Made by a program: the position numbers and the translations under genes
The notes under the pieces: model-generated
What the model was told of the DNA's origin: nothing
The model's database searches: none
What the model saw: the letters and a program-made list of their open reading frames with translations, nothing else
Shown here: piece after piece, positions 38,794 through 49,879 of the stretch
Layout of the letters: the number at the start of each line of letters is the position of its first letter
Numbering within the stretch: position 1 is the stretch's first letter
DNA from: Vibrio navarrensis
GTDB taxonomy: Bacteria > Pseudomonadota > Gammaproteobacteria > Enterobacterales > Vibrionaceae
NCBI RefSeq assembly: GCF_015767675.1
Contig: NZ_CP065218.1
Span: forward strand, 310,001 to 374,000
Direction: 5' to 3'
DNA length: 64,000 bases

Positions 38794-39150
38794 TATCCTT
38801 TTCCTTCTCCTCTTCTTCTTTCTGATCATCGTGCATCGACTGGTTTTCGAGAGCGATCCAATGCCAAGCGTTCAAACAGCCGATAGTCAGTCCTGCTATG
38901 ATAAGTGCCAAAGCCCAGGTGTAATGGCTGGGGTAATGCTGATCGAGCCATAAACCAAGGACTGCCCCGAGTATCGTTGGTACTGCAATTGACCAACCAA
39001 TCAGGCCCATCATTCCAAGTCCGAACCAGACGCCTAATGTGCTGCTGCGCGCCTTACGCCTACGCCATACTTTTTCAGCTAATTTCTGCACTAGCTTAGC
39101 GTCGTCATAGCTGGAGTTTGGAGGAGTATTCTTATGGCCTTTTTTCATCA

Positions 39151-39151
<1 letters not shown>
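38777..39151 (-). CDS. atpQ: N-ATPase accessory membrane protein AtpQ (AtpI-like)
   Basis: A 124-residue protein with two membrane segments (residues about 40-67 and 78-97) and the GAVLGLWLDQHYPS motif of AtpI/gene-1 type assembly proteins, followed by a strongly acidic tail. Starts on the last base of the atpC stop (TAATG). Confidence 0.85.
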
Positions 39152-41068
<1,917 letters not shown>

Positions 41069-41238
41069 CTAGGGTGTGAGTTATTGTATCGGTTGTTATA
41101 CTCATGGACTGTACGCTAGCGAACATTAGGATTTGAGATGTATGGGTGGCTAAGTGTCAGTGTTTTGATTTTTAGCGTAACAGCAGATCCGATATTCATT
41201 CCCTCGTAAACCAAGGTATCTCGGTCAGCAAAATTTTC

Positions 41239-41273
41239 TGCGCATCAGGTATGACGCAAATTTGTGATGCGCA
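41239..41273. terminator. Hairpin between atpD and the BenE gene
   Basis: A perfect 9-base stem TGCGCATCA / TGATGCGCA with a 17-base loop, 19 bases after the end of the BenE gene. On the minus strand the stem is followed by GAAAATTTTG, so termination would be weak. Confidence 0.4.
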
Positions 41274-41291
41274 TGCACTTAACAGTAAAAA

Positions 41292-42482
41292 CTACTGGGT
41301 CGATGACGTGTCACTTGCCCTAGTCATGCTGGCTTTGTAATTGTATAGCCAGTAGCAAATCAGCCCCAGACATACTCCCCAGAAAGCGCTGCCTATCCCC
41401 AGTAAATTAATGCCAGAAGCGGTGAACAGAAACGTAAACAGTGCAGGCTCTCGGCAGTGGCTGTCTGCCATCGATACCGATAAGCAGTTCATTAAGGTGG
41501 GCATCACCGCTAGCCCTGCAATCGCAATCACCACGGCGGCTGGGACGGCGCTAAAAATGGAAACAAATGACATGCCCATAATGCCCGCTAAAAGATAAAA
41601 TACGCCCATCGAAATCCCCGCCATATAACGTGTTTTCGGGTTTTCATCCGCATTTGGCCCCATACAAATTGCGCCTGTGATGGCGGCCAAATTAAAAGCA
41701 AAACCACCAAACGGAGCCAATAACAGCCCGGCCAAACCTGTCGTTGTGATGATTTTGGAGGAATCGACTTGGTAACCATTGGCTTTCAATACTGCAAATC
41801 CCGGCAAGTTTTGCGAGGCCATGGTGACAATAAACAAGGGTATTCCAACACTGACCAACGAGAAGAAATCAAAATCCGGAGCTATGAAGGTCGGCGTGGT
41901 CAACCCCATCGTGACCTCACTGACATCGAGTTTTCCCATCGCGACACAGAGCCCCAGCGCGACGAGAAAAATACTCGGGACCAGTAAGTTTCCTAGCCAA
42001 GTTCTTGCCACAATAAACATCGCTAACATCACCAAGACAACTTGTCCTTCTTCCACGAGCGCTTCAAACAAGCCCAAACCAAATTGCAATAATATTCCGG
42101 CCAACATCGCCGCTGCGATGGCGGTTGGGATTTGCTTTAGTACTTTTTCAACTATCCCGGCCAAGCCAACTAAGGTAATCAGTAGAGAACTGAACAAAAA
42201 CGCGGCGATGGCCTGATTCATGGTCAACCCGTCAAGGGAGGTGATTAACAATGCCGCGCCCGGTGTGGACCACGCGGTGACGATTGGCATCTTGTAGAAC
42301 CATGAGAGCAAAATCGTGCTGGCTCCCATACCTATCCCCAGCGCCCAAAACCAAGAAGCAATTTGCGCTTCATTCCCGCCAGCACTGCTTGCGGCTTGAA
42401 AAATTATCGCGGCTGCACTTGCGTAGCCAATAAAAACGGCGATAAAGCCGGTGCTGATGTGAGAAAGTTTTAGCTTAGTCAT
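41292..42482 (-). CDS. BenE-family (YdcO-like) membrane transporter
   Basis: A 396-residue polytopic protein of the benzoate/H+ symporter (BenE) family, about 11-12 membrane segments. It begins LSHISTGFIAVFIGYASAAAI, and AWSTPGAALL and FGGFAFNLAAITGAICMGP are typical. It resembles E. coli YdcO, whose substrate is unsettled. It is divergent from an XRE-cupin regulator like YdcN (SutR), reproducing the E. coli ydcO-ydcN pairing. Confidence 0.88.
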   Translation of the reverse strand: MTKLKLSHISTGFIAVFIGYASAAAIIFQAASSAGGNEAQIASWFWALGIGMGASTILLSWFYKMPIVTAWSTPGAALLITSLDGLTMNQAIAAFLFSSLLITLVGLAGIVEKVLKQIPTAIAAAMLAGILLQFGLGLFEALVEEGQVVLVMLAMFIVARTWLGNLLVPSIFLVALGLCVAMGKLDVSEVTMGLTTPTFIAPDFDFFSLVSVGIPLFIVTMASQNLPGFAVLKANGYQVDSSKIITTTGLAGLLLAPFGGFAFNLAAITGAICMGPNADENPKTRYMAGISMGVFYLLAGIMGMSFVSIFSAVPAAVVIAIAGLAVMPTLMNCLSVSMADSHCREPALFTFLFTASGINLLGIGSAFWGVCLGLICYWLYNYKASMTRASDTSSTQ

Positions 42483-42498
42483 GTTAATTCACCCCAAT

Positions 42499-42553
42499 GT
42501 GCGTTATAACGTCCATGCAATTTAATCTAGCATTTGTGCGCTATAACGCACAA
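42499..42553. promoter_or_regulatory. Paired operator-like palindromes between the BenE and XRE-cupin genes
   Basis: TTGTGCG-CTATAA-CGCACAA (42534-42553) is a perfect palindrome with 7-base arms. A related GTGCGTTATAACGT (42499-42512) lies 35 bases away. Both share GTGCG.TATAACG and sit in the divergent promoter gap, fitting binding of the adjacent XRE regulator. Confidence 0.65.
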
Positions 42554-42571
42554 GGAGTTTGTTGAAAAAAT

Positions 42572-43138
42572 ATGCAAACAGAAATCAAAGTCGGCGATAA
42601 CTTAAAACGCCTTCGGCAAGAAAAAGGTTGGAGTTTAGATAAAGCCGCGCAAGCAACTGGCGTAAGTAAAGCCATGCTTGGGCAAATAGAACGCGGTGAA
42701 TCGAGCCCGACCGTCGCGAAACTGTGGCAGATCGCCTCAGGATTTGATGTGTCGTTTTCCAGTTTTATCTCCATGAGTTCGAACCATGAACTCACCAATC
42801 TTTTCAGAGATGCAAACGAGCTAAGGCGCGAGGAATACAATGCTGGCTTCTTTGTCAGCTTGTTGTTTCCGTTTGAGCCAGCGCTGGGGTTTGAGGTATT
42901 CGAGCTCACCTTAGCGCCCAGCTATCAGCACGAGTCTGAACCGCACAATCTTGGTGTGACCGAGCACATTCTATGTATTGCTGGCGAAATGGCGGTCCTG
43001 TTTGATGGCGAATGGCACACATTGCGCCCGGGGCAAGCGGTGCGCTTTAATGCCAACCAAGCTCATGGCTACAAAAACATAGGAGAGACGAATGCCGTGT
43101 TCCACGACATTATTCACTACTCAGGAAGAAAGGTATAA
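42572..43138 (+). CDS. XRE-family regulator with cupin sensor domain
   Basis: A 188-residue protein: N-terminal HTH_3 (VGDNLKRLRQEKGWSLDKAAQATGVSKAMLGQIERGESSPT) and C-terminal cupin_2 domain (about 110-180; EHILCIAGEMAVLFDGEWHTL). It resembles YdcN/SutR of E. coli, a regulator tied to sulfur use. AGGAG lies 14 bases before the ATG, longer than usual. It probably controls itself and the divergent transporter. Confidence 0.9.
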   Translation: MQTEIKVGDNLKRLRQEKGWSLDKAAQATGVSKAMLGQIERGESSPTVAKLWQIASGFDVSFSSFISMSSNHELTNLFRDANELRREEYNAGFFVSLLFPFEPALGFEVFELTLAPSYQHESEPHNLGVTEHILCIAGEMAVLFDGEWHTLRPGQAVRFNANQAHGYKNIGETNAVFHDIIHYSGRKV

Positions 43139-43230
43139 GCCGCAACCGCATTGAGCAGATGTCCCGCTCAACTAGAGAAAAAGCGAGCTCCGGACTCGCA
43201 TCTCTTTCCCTGATGTTAAACTCGATAAGA

Positions 43231-43281
43231 TTACAGTAGCTCAACCGATTGCCGGACAATCGCGAATTCTTCGTTGGTTGG
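43231..43281 (-). pseudogene. Short copy of an acetate-kinase-like 3' tail (copy 1)
   Basis: Seventeen minus-strand codons read PTNEEFAIVRQSVELL then stop, resembling the C-terminus of AckA (PTNEELVIA...). No acetate kinase body is attached upstream. About 70% of bases match copy 2 at 46011-46061, and both are followed (minus strand) by a GCGAG...CTCGC hairpin. Confidence 0.5.
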
Positions 43282-43627
43282 GCGGCGATTAGTATCGCTT
43301 CTGTTTGGACAGAAGTGATTCAGCGGTTCTATTACTTTTGCAAAAGAAAAATTAACTCAAATATGGAAAATATTGATAGGCACGGTCAGTTATATCGTGC
43401 TATTCGGCATACAAGGTATTGATCAACTTGCGAGCGTTGTGAAGCAGAAGATACTAAAAACATCGACACACTAAAACTTAAAGAAGACTCACAACGTTTG
43501 TCGTTTTAGGTTCAATATCGTCTTGTATTTAAAGTACAATACGTTCAGGTAGGTAGCATTCCTGGCCACTTAACGCTGTGTAATGTATCATGGCAACAAT
43601 TTCAGCTTAGATAGTTAGAGAGTATCA
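43282..43627. other. Gap between the ackA-like tail and the ATPase gene
   Basis: About 345 bp. A plus-strand frame ending at 43474 (IWKILIGTVSYIVLFGIQGI) has one membrane-like stretch but no start or ribosome site, so it is probably a remnant. The last 100 bases should hold the promoter of the ATPase gene; no palindrome stands out. Confidence 0.35.
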
Positions 43628-45043
43628 ATGGAATTTTATATCAACAAATTGGGTAAGATCGATAAAGCAACCATAGAGTTGAAAGATCTAACTATCATTT
43701 GTGGGCCTAATAGTTCTTCAAAGACTTGGCTTTCATACTCTATTTATCATCATTTAACTAGCTTACGTCAGCCAAGATGGGATCCTATGGACTTCCCTTC
43801 TGCTTCTGCTTCAACCTTCTTAAATGAAGGAGACACCGAGTTTAGTGTTAAATCAGCTAAATTTCGTGAGTATTTAAACGCTCTTGTTGCCGAATTAATT
43901 AATAAGAGTAATAAAAAAATTCACTTAACCTTCAACAGTTACCCAGACACATTTAGGGCATCGAGTATCACATCAGAGGTTTCAGAAGACTATATTGATG
44001 AAATGATTAGTGCCATTCTAGAAATGAGTTATAACATTGGTTTATCGGGTGAAAAATTACGATTAATGACTAAAGAAGGCGATGAGCATTTCTACCTAAT
44101 TAGTGATGATATTGTAGAAGATAACACAGGAGAGGGATCTGATCTTTCTATAACTTCGATTGTTAATATTCTTTTACGCCATATTATTAGCATTAATATC
44201 GGTGTTATGGAATCCGTACTCAGACCTTTTGTTATTACATCAGAGCGTGTTGGTAGCCTAGTGTTTCAAAAGGATATAGATGGAACAACTTTAACGATAA
44301 AAGACAAGATCGAAGAGCTTTTGGAAGCAACTGACTCACACGAAGTAGAGGGGGTTTTACGAGAAATATCAAGTCTCACTTTCGGACATAGGGCCAACTT
44401 AGCCGTTCCTGTTCGAAAAAACCTAATTGCAGTTCGAAATGCAGAAAAAGAACTGAAGAAAAAAAGTTATTTAGCTATTGAACACAAATATGTTTCGGAT
44501 GCTCTTCTAGAAATAGTAAAAGGGAAATTTTCTGTAGAGTCAGGTAACTTAGTTTTCTCAGCCAATGATAACAGTCATCAATTACCAATAACAATTACTT
44601 CATCTTCAATCAAGTCACTATTCATGATTGATTTGTATGTTAACTCACTTGCTCAAAAAGGTGATGTCCTATTAATTGACGAACCAGAACTCAACTTACA
44701 TCCTGATAACCAAAGGTTGATGGCGAAAGTTTTAGCGAGAATTGCAAACTCTGGAATTAAAGTAATTATTACAACACACAGCGATTATTTGATTCGAGAA
44801 ATTAATAACGCAGTAATGCTAAGCCATGATCTACCTAGCAAAAGTTCAATTATGACGCAACACAACATGATTGAAGAAGATCTTTTAAAGAAAGAGCAAA
44901 TTAGTGCTTATAGCGTTAACTCGGAAGGTCGAGTGACTCCAATGGATGTGATGGCTTCTGGCATAGATACTAAAATATTTGACGAAATTATAATCAATGC
45001 AAATAAGCTTCAAGAAGAACTTTATGATGAGTTAGGAGTATAA
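43628..45043 (+). CDS. AAA/ABC-type (OLD-like) ATPase of a candidate two-gene defence module
   Basis: A 471-residue ATPase of the AAA_15/AAA_21 type. Walker A is GPNSSSKT (residues 26-33), with Ser in place of the Gly before the lysine. Walker B is VLLIDEPELNLHP (about 347-359), followed by the switch histidine in VIITTHSDYL. A long helical middle region (about 60-330) is the usual insert. SSSIKSLFMIDLY takes the place of the ABC signature. No TOPRIM nuclease domain is seen, unlike full OLD proteins. It is AT-rich compared with its surroundings and is followed after 1 base by a PD-(D/E)XK-like gene. ATPase-nuclease pairs of this layout are often antiphage systems. Confidence 0.8.
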   Translation: MEFYINKLGKIDKATIELKDLTIICGPNSSSKTWLSYSIYHHLTSLRQPRWDPMDFPSASASTFLNEGDTEFSVKSAKFREYLNALVAELINKSNKKIHLTFNSYPDTFRASSITSEVSEDYIDEMISAILEMSYNIGLSGEKLRLMTKEGDEHFYLISDDIVEDNTGEGSDLSITSIVNILLRHIISINIGVMESVLRPFVITSERVGSLVFQKDIDGTTLTIKDKIEELLEATDSHEVEGVLREISSLTFGHRANLAVPVRKNLIAVRNAEKELKKKSYLAIEHKYVSDALLEIVKGKFSVESGNLVFSANDNSHQLPITITSSSIKSLFMIDLYVNSLAQKGDVLLIDEPELNLHPDNQRLMAKVLARIANSGIKVIITTHSDYLIREINNAVMLSHDLPSKSSIMTQHNMIEEDLLKKEQISAYSVNSEGRVTPMDVMASGIDTKIFDEIIINANKLQEELYDELGV

Positions 45044-45044
45044 T

Positions 45045-45650
45045 GTGCCTAAATCTTGTCTACAAAAGATTCTAATTAAGGAATGCTCATTTAGAGATTT
45101 TGACCCCCCATCATTAAGGGGACATAGATGTATAAAAATAAAAGAAACTGACCCATCTGCAAAGCTCAAAGAGGTTATTTTAAAAGATCTTGGTGAGAAT
45201 GATATTTGCCTTACGTTTGATGTAGGTAGCGGAGATATTGCAAAATACTCTCCACTTCTTAACGACTATACAAAAGATGACGGTTATACCTACAATAAAC
45301 GTTGTGACTTCATAATTATTCGTATATTAGGTTCAATCTGTTATGTTTACTTTGGAGACTTAAAATCAGAAGTTCCCAAGCGTGAGGCTGTCTTTAAACA
45401 ATTACAAGCAAGCAAACTATTTTTTGATTATATTAAGAGTATCATCATGCTAGAACATCCTGAACTTGACATATTAGAGAACTATATTGCGAAATATGTT
45501 TGTTACCATAAAAAAACGGATCGGACAGTACGAGCTCCTATTCGTTCTGTAGCTCAACGAAAAAGCCTTCCCAAATCTGATGCTCTCAAGTTTTATCCAT
45601 TAGAAGTTGACGCAAGCGGGAAAGCTACTGCAAGCTTCAATTCTATATAA
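45045..45650 (+). CDS. Unknown protein with a PD-(D/E)XK-like pattern, partner of the ATPase
   Basis: A 201-residue protein that I cannot place in a named family. Asp88 (RCDFIII), then 16 residues on DLK at 105-107 (VYFGDLKSEV) and Gln119 in a following helix, give the D...DxK spacing and the beta-beta-alpha hydrophobicity of PD-(D/E)XK nucleases. GTG start with AGGAG upstream, 1 base after the ATPase stop, so the two are surely co-translated. No membrane segment. Nuclease activity is an inference from pattern and partner. Confidence 0.6.
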   Translation: MPKSCLQKILIKECSFRDFDPPSLRGHRCIKIKETDPSAKLKEVILKDLGENDICLTFDVGSGDIAKYSPLLNDYTKDDGYTYNKRCDFIIIRILGSICYVYFGDLKSEVPKREAVFKQLQASKLFFDYIKSIIMLEHPELDILENYIAKYVCYHKKTDRTVRAPIRSVAQRKSLPKSDALKFYPLEVDASGKATASFNSI

Positions 45651-45963
45651 TAAGCTTTAAATGTGGTAGTTCGTAATCTATAGCAATAAATTAATTTCTC
45701 TATCGGCACTTTGTACTTGTCAAACAAAAAATAAGAAAAACGAGGTCAGACCTTGTCTTTTAATAATTATTGTCTTTGTACTTCAAACGCTAAATGATTA
45801 TATAAATTCTGACTTAGGGTGTGGCGCATTTTGGGACACAACCAAGCCAACCCTAACCCCACTAACTTAGGGCAAAAAATGAATTGCAGAAGTCGATGTA
45901 ATGGGTAAGCGGTGTGTCGCCATGCACATCCTTCGCAATGGTCTACCCAACATAGCGAGTAAA
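45651..45963. other. Gap after the ATPase/nuclease-like pair
   Basis: About 310 bp without a supported gene. It is AT-rich at first, then GC-normal from about 45820, where coding-like fragments occur but no frame is kept. Confidence 0.3.
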
Positions 45964-45988
45964 AAAAGCGAGCACCAAGCTCGCTTTT
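45964..45988. terminator. Bidirectional terminator next to ackA-like tail copy 2
   Basis: AAAAGCGAGC / GCTCGCTTTT stem with a 5-base loop. It is the natural terminator position for the minus-strand ackA-like tail at 46011-46061. Confidence 0.8.
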
Positions 45989-46010
45989 AACTATCTGTTT
46001 TTGTTATTAA

Positions 46011-46061
46011 TTACAGCAATTCAACCGATTGCTGGGCGATCACGAATTCCTCGTTGGTTGG
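46011..46061 (-). pseudogene. Short copy of an acetate-kinase-like 3' tail (copy 2)
   Basis: Minus-strand codons read PTNEEFVIAQQSVELL then stop, the better-preserved of two copies flanking the ATPase/nuclease-like pair. Upstream identity with copy 1 ends about 20 bases further on (GATACTAAT shared). No kinase body is attached. Confidence 0.5.
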
Positions 46062-46206
46062 GTTACTATTAGTATCGCATATACTAATAGGGATATGGAA
46101 ATAAACTAGCCAACACTAACCTAGCTTGACAGTCACTTGAAAATGGTTTCCGCCGACAGCAGACTCTGAAGGGCTTACCTCGGTCTCTTCATGAGTTTAT
46201 GCTCAT

Positions 46207-46659
46207 TCACCTACCCGCTTTACTTAGCAGACGAATTTCAGTGCTCACTCTCATGATTTTATCCGCCATTTTCACTTGACCCAGAACGATCTGATTAGCA
46301 GCACTGAATGCAGTAACCATATGGATAGAACCGCAGCGTTTATCTTTGTTATAGGTACCAAGAATCGTCTTGCCACCAATCGCTACAACATCGCCTTTGG
46401 TGACTTCATGGCAATCTTTCATCCAATTAGAGAAACACCGCTGAAACTTTATTGCCGAAATCATATTCACCACTCGAGCTATGGTGTCATTAAACAGGTA
46501 CACCCTTTCCCAAAATCTTCAATATCTTCCCCCGTCAGCGCCTGCAAGAACCACTGTCACCATTACGAAAATGATATCGGTTAGCGAATGTTCAACTTTC
46601 CAAGTGTGGCGCGGGTCGCTGATAACTGAAATATGGTTCAAAAGGGTCAACCCGTTCAT
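46207..46659 (-). pseudogene. Decayed ISAs1-family transposase
   Basis: From ATG 46659 the frame reads ISVISDPRHTWKVEHSLTDI and VVLAGADGGRY, then hits a stop. Further transposase sequence (FSNWMKDCHEVTKGDVVAI; GSIHMVTAFSAANQIVLGQ) continues in another frame to 46207 before ending well short of the second Asp and Glu. Diverged from the intact copy at 22693-23820. Confidence 0.8.
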
Positions 46660-46870
46660 GGTGATGGCAACGTTACTGTAAAAAGCAGTATATGATCACA
46701 GCTAAAACTGATCGTCAAATCCATCCACAACTCATTGTTTTTATTATGAAACTACAGTAGAAATGAGTGAAATGATTGCTTCACTCAAGCCTTATTCCAC
46801 CACGTTTTTTCATGACCTGGCCCTACTAATTATCCCTTATACGTTTATAAGATAAATATTTTAAAAATTA

Positions 46871-49210
46871 CTACTTATTCTCTGCCACACATGTAAATTT
46901 GTAAGACTTTCCAGAGTCAATTCTCTTAGAATTAAAACCAAGCGCTTGGAATATATTTTTAATGTTCCTTGTAATTTTAGCTTGGCCTATATTCTCATCT
47001 TTACGTTCAGAAATTTTGAGTTTATTTGGAAGAATATGATTGATGATGCTTCTATGGTTATATAGTTCCTTATCTATACCTATAAATGAACCATGAAAGT
47101 TTTTACCTTTATACTCTTCTCTGCTAGAGATAATAATAAAGTCTTGAACTAAACCAACCTTAAGTATACTTCGAAGGAGTAGAGCTGCATCGAGTTTAGT
47201 TTTCTCAATTGCTGAGCCTAACTGACCAATACTTCTCCCTGTCCTGATAATTTCTAACACATCTTTATCAAAGTGAGGATTTTTTTTCTTACCATAAAAA
47301 CCACTTGGTAAATTATCAAATGAATCTTCAACAATATTGAACTTCAACTTAGCTAAGGTTAGTTTAAGAGCATCATAAAAATTATCAATCAGCACTTTCT
47401 TTCTAAATTCGATACTAGACTCTATCCAATCCTCAGGAGAATTATTATATTTATTATGGTCTAACGTGCTCGGTGTAGATAGACCAAAAATGCCAAATCG
47501 GATCTTCTTTGCTTTCCGTAATCGTCTAGAAGACTGTATTATTTCCTTAGGCGTCAGAATTTTATCACATAAACAATAAACGGTATCCGTGTAATTCGAT
47601 TCAATACTGAAGCCTTCTTTTAAAACTGGACTGCATATAACAGTATGATACTTAAATATTTCCGTATTTGGGCTACGGATAAATTTTTCGACAGCCTCTT
47701 CATGGCGTCCTTTCAAAAATTTGTTTGCAACAATAACGAGTATTTTGTTATCCAAGGCACTTATATAATCTACATTGCCATCATCACTAAAAAATCCCGA
47801 TTCTCTTAAGATAGCATCAACTTTATCTTTTGAAGATGAGAATACAAAACAGTTCTCATTCACATTTTGGATTTTATCAATGATAGTTTGTTTTTCATGG
47901 CTTCCATTTAAAAGAGATACCTCTATAGACCCAAAATCATGTTCTAGACAAGAATTATATGCGTTCGCAAGTAATACGTTCCTTTCAAACTTTAACAAGC
48001 TTTTGATGACATTTTTTGTTATTTTGTTAGTAATATCCGCGTCCATTAACAACAGTTTCGTATTAGGGTCATTTAATGAATATTGAAGTAATTCTCTAAC
48101 TATAGATTTTTCACGTTCGTCTATATAGCTATTACTTTTTGAATATAATGCCTCAAAAACTTTTTCCACCTCATCAATAATAATTATATCTGATGATATC
48201 ACAGAATCTATAATATGCGGTTTACTTAATGATTTTAATGTCGTAGCAATATGTTTACTTTCTTCAATTTCATAGAGAACTGCTTCTGATGTTATAATAT
48301 GGCAAGGCTCTAATTCTACCATTAACTGACTGACTTTTTCTTGTAGCCTATGCTCATAAGACTGAATTACCGACTTCAAATTTGAAATTATCGATGTTTT
48401 TTTTCCTATGCGATGAGCATGAATAATAACGTCTAGAGCCAAATCAGTTTTACCACTACCTGTACCTGATTTTAATAGAGTAATATCAGGTATAAACTTC
48501 CACAAATCCCCTCGCCCCATACCTCGCAAACGTTTTAAATATCGGATATTCAAATCACTATTGCCATTAATTGCACCTTCAAAATAAATAAAAGAACCAG
48601 GATCAGTCACTTCTTTTGAAAAAACCAATGACTCATCAACTATATGATGAACAAAATTTTCGGCTGACTTTCTTTTAATCTCTACAACTGAGGTTAAATC
48701 TAGATCTAATGAAAATGCAATTGCACTATCTATATCTTCTTGACTAAATTGATCTTTTACAGATTTTCTAGCTTTCAACATAGCCATTGATGTGCAAAAG
48801 TTCGATGCATTATGCCTTATCAAAAATTTATATACAGATAAATAGTAATTAAAAGTTATGTCTTCAATAAGTGGGTTACTTAAAAACTCAAATATTACGT
48901 TTCCATCAAGATCATGAAAGAGCATGCTTTTTATATTGGATATATTTGATTCTTTATAAATAAAAAAATTATTAAACATTGAAAACGAGACTTTTTCATC
49001 AGAGATATAAATCGCTTTCAACCAATTTTTAACTATAAGACCTCGTTTATGATATTCTAAAACTCTTTGTATATCATTAACATGTTTAATATGTATGACT
49101 CTTCGATTATCGTACATAGCCCATTCTGGAAGCATATCTGATAATACAATGATGCACTCATTACATTTTTTATTTCCATGTAATAAGAAATACTCTTTAC
49201 TGTTTGCCAT
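46871..49210 (-). CDS. Large helicase-like protein resembling plasmid/origin-binding replication proteins
   Basis: A 779-residue AT-rich gene. Motifs of an SF2-type helicase: Walker A LLKSGTGSGKTDLA (G249-T255), DEVE box (IIIIDEVEKVF, 346-349), LLLMDADIT (387-393) resembling motif III, and QSSRRLRKAKKI (559-570) as motif VI. This set resembles origin-binding proteins (PF02399) and the CyRepA1 group of plasmid replication proteins. The first ~240 residues have a cysteine pair (C16, C19) and no domain I can name. Upstream, beyond a nested IS, is a palindrome-rich repeat array that could be its binding site. Confidence 0.65.
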   Translation of the reverse strand: MANSKEYFLLHGNKKCNECIIVLSDMLPEWAMYDNRRVIHIKHVNDIQRVLEYHKRGLIVKNWLKAIYISDEKVSFSMFNNFFIYKESNISNIKSMLFHDLDGNVIFEFLSNPLIEDITFNYYLSVYKFLIRHNASNFCTSMAMLKARKSVKDQFSQEDIDSAIAFSLDLDLTSVVEIKRKSAENFVHHIVDESLVFSKEVTDPGSFIYFEGAINGNSDLNIRYLKRLRGMGRGDLWKFIPDITLLKSGTGSGKTDLALDVIIHAHRIGKKTSIISNLKSVIQSYEHRLQEKVSQLMVELEPCHIITSEAVLYEIEESKHIATTLKSLSKPHIIDSVISSDIIIIDEVEKVFEALYSKSNSYIDEREKSIVRELLQYSLNDPNTKLLLMDADITNKITKNVIKSLLKFERNVLLANAYNSCLEHDFGSIEVSLLNGSHEKQTIIDKIQNVNENCFVFSSSKDKVDAILRESGFFSDDGNVDYISALDNKILVIVANKFLKGRHEEAVEKFIRSPNTEIFKYHTVICSPVLKEGFSIESNYTDTVYCLCDKILTPKEIIQSSRRLRKAKKIRFGIFGLSTPSTLDHNKYNNSPEDWIESSIEFRKKVLIDNFYDALKLTLAKLKFNIVEDSFDNLPSGFYGKKKNPHFDKDVLEIIRTGRSIGQLGSAIEKTKLDAALLLRSILKVGLVQDFIIISSREEYKGKNFHGSFIGIDKELYNHRSIINHILPNKLKISERKDENIGQAKITRNIKNIFQALGFNSKRIDSGKSYKFTCVAENK

Positions 49211-49404
49211 TAAATTATAATCATATGAAAATTGATGTATTTACTATCAATCAAAGCGAGATACCTTATCGTGAATGACACTGTTCCGTACCTTCACCCA
49301 ACTGTCCTATTAAAATAAAAATGCTTTGTAAATCTAACATATTACATGAATTCCCGCACTGATTGTCATAGTAACAAGTCTCTAATGAATGACGACTTGT
49401 GACC
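49211..49404. other. Upstream region of the helicase-like gene
   Basis: About 190 bp, AT-rich, between the helicase-like start and the first target duplication of the nested element. Likely holds the promoter. Nothing else seen. Confidence 0.3.
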
Positions 49405-49610
49405 CCTTAACCTGGCTTTGTTGCGTAAAAGAATAATCCACTTCACCAGTCATTCCTCAAGAGAGGATAAGCCCACTAAAACCTTATGACTTGGTAGATA
49501 GATGAAGTGACCTAAGAATTTTATTCTAAATGTAGGTAACAATTCTGGATAATGACTCCAACCCGTTGATTGCATGATAGAATCTTCCTTAACTTTTTAG
49601 AGGTGTTTCA

Positions 49611-49879
49611 ATGGCTATCATCCAAGTAAACTGCCGTTTTTGTAACCAAACTGAGTCTGTACGGAAACATGGTACGGGGCTGCTGGCTTTCAGCGATTTC
49701 GTTGCCTTGATTGCAAACGTTCATTTCAACTCGACTATGCTTATGAAGCCTACAAACCAGAGGTTAAAGAACAAATCGTTGATATGGCTATGAATAGCTC
49801 TGGTGTTAGAGAAACAGCTCGTGTATTAAAGGTGGGATATAACACTGTACTACGCACTTTAAAAAAATCTCACACCTAA
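49611..49879 (+). pseudogene. IS1 insA, frameshifted
   Basis: Begins MAIIQVNCRFCNQTESVRKHGTG, the InsA zinc-finger start. A one-base deletion near 49675 shifts the frame; the original continues GFQRFRCLDCKRSFQLDYAY and ends TLKKSHT at 49879. The A-rich junction with insB also has the wrong phase for normal IS1 frameshifting. Confidence 0.8.

Noticed and set aside
43231..46061. A complete integrative element bounded by ackA-tail attachment sites
   Set aside because: No integrase lies between the two tails, so only a repeat-flanked segment can be claimed.
49866..49879. Normal programmed -1 frameshift joining IS1 insA and insB
   Set aside because: The insB frame is in the +1 phase relative to the end of insA here, so the usual A-rich slippage would not join them; extra bases seem to have accumulated.
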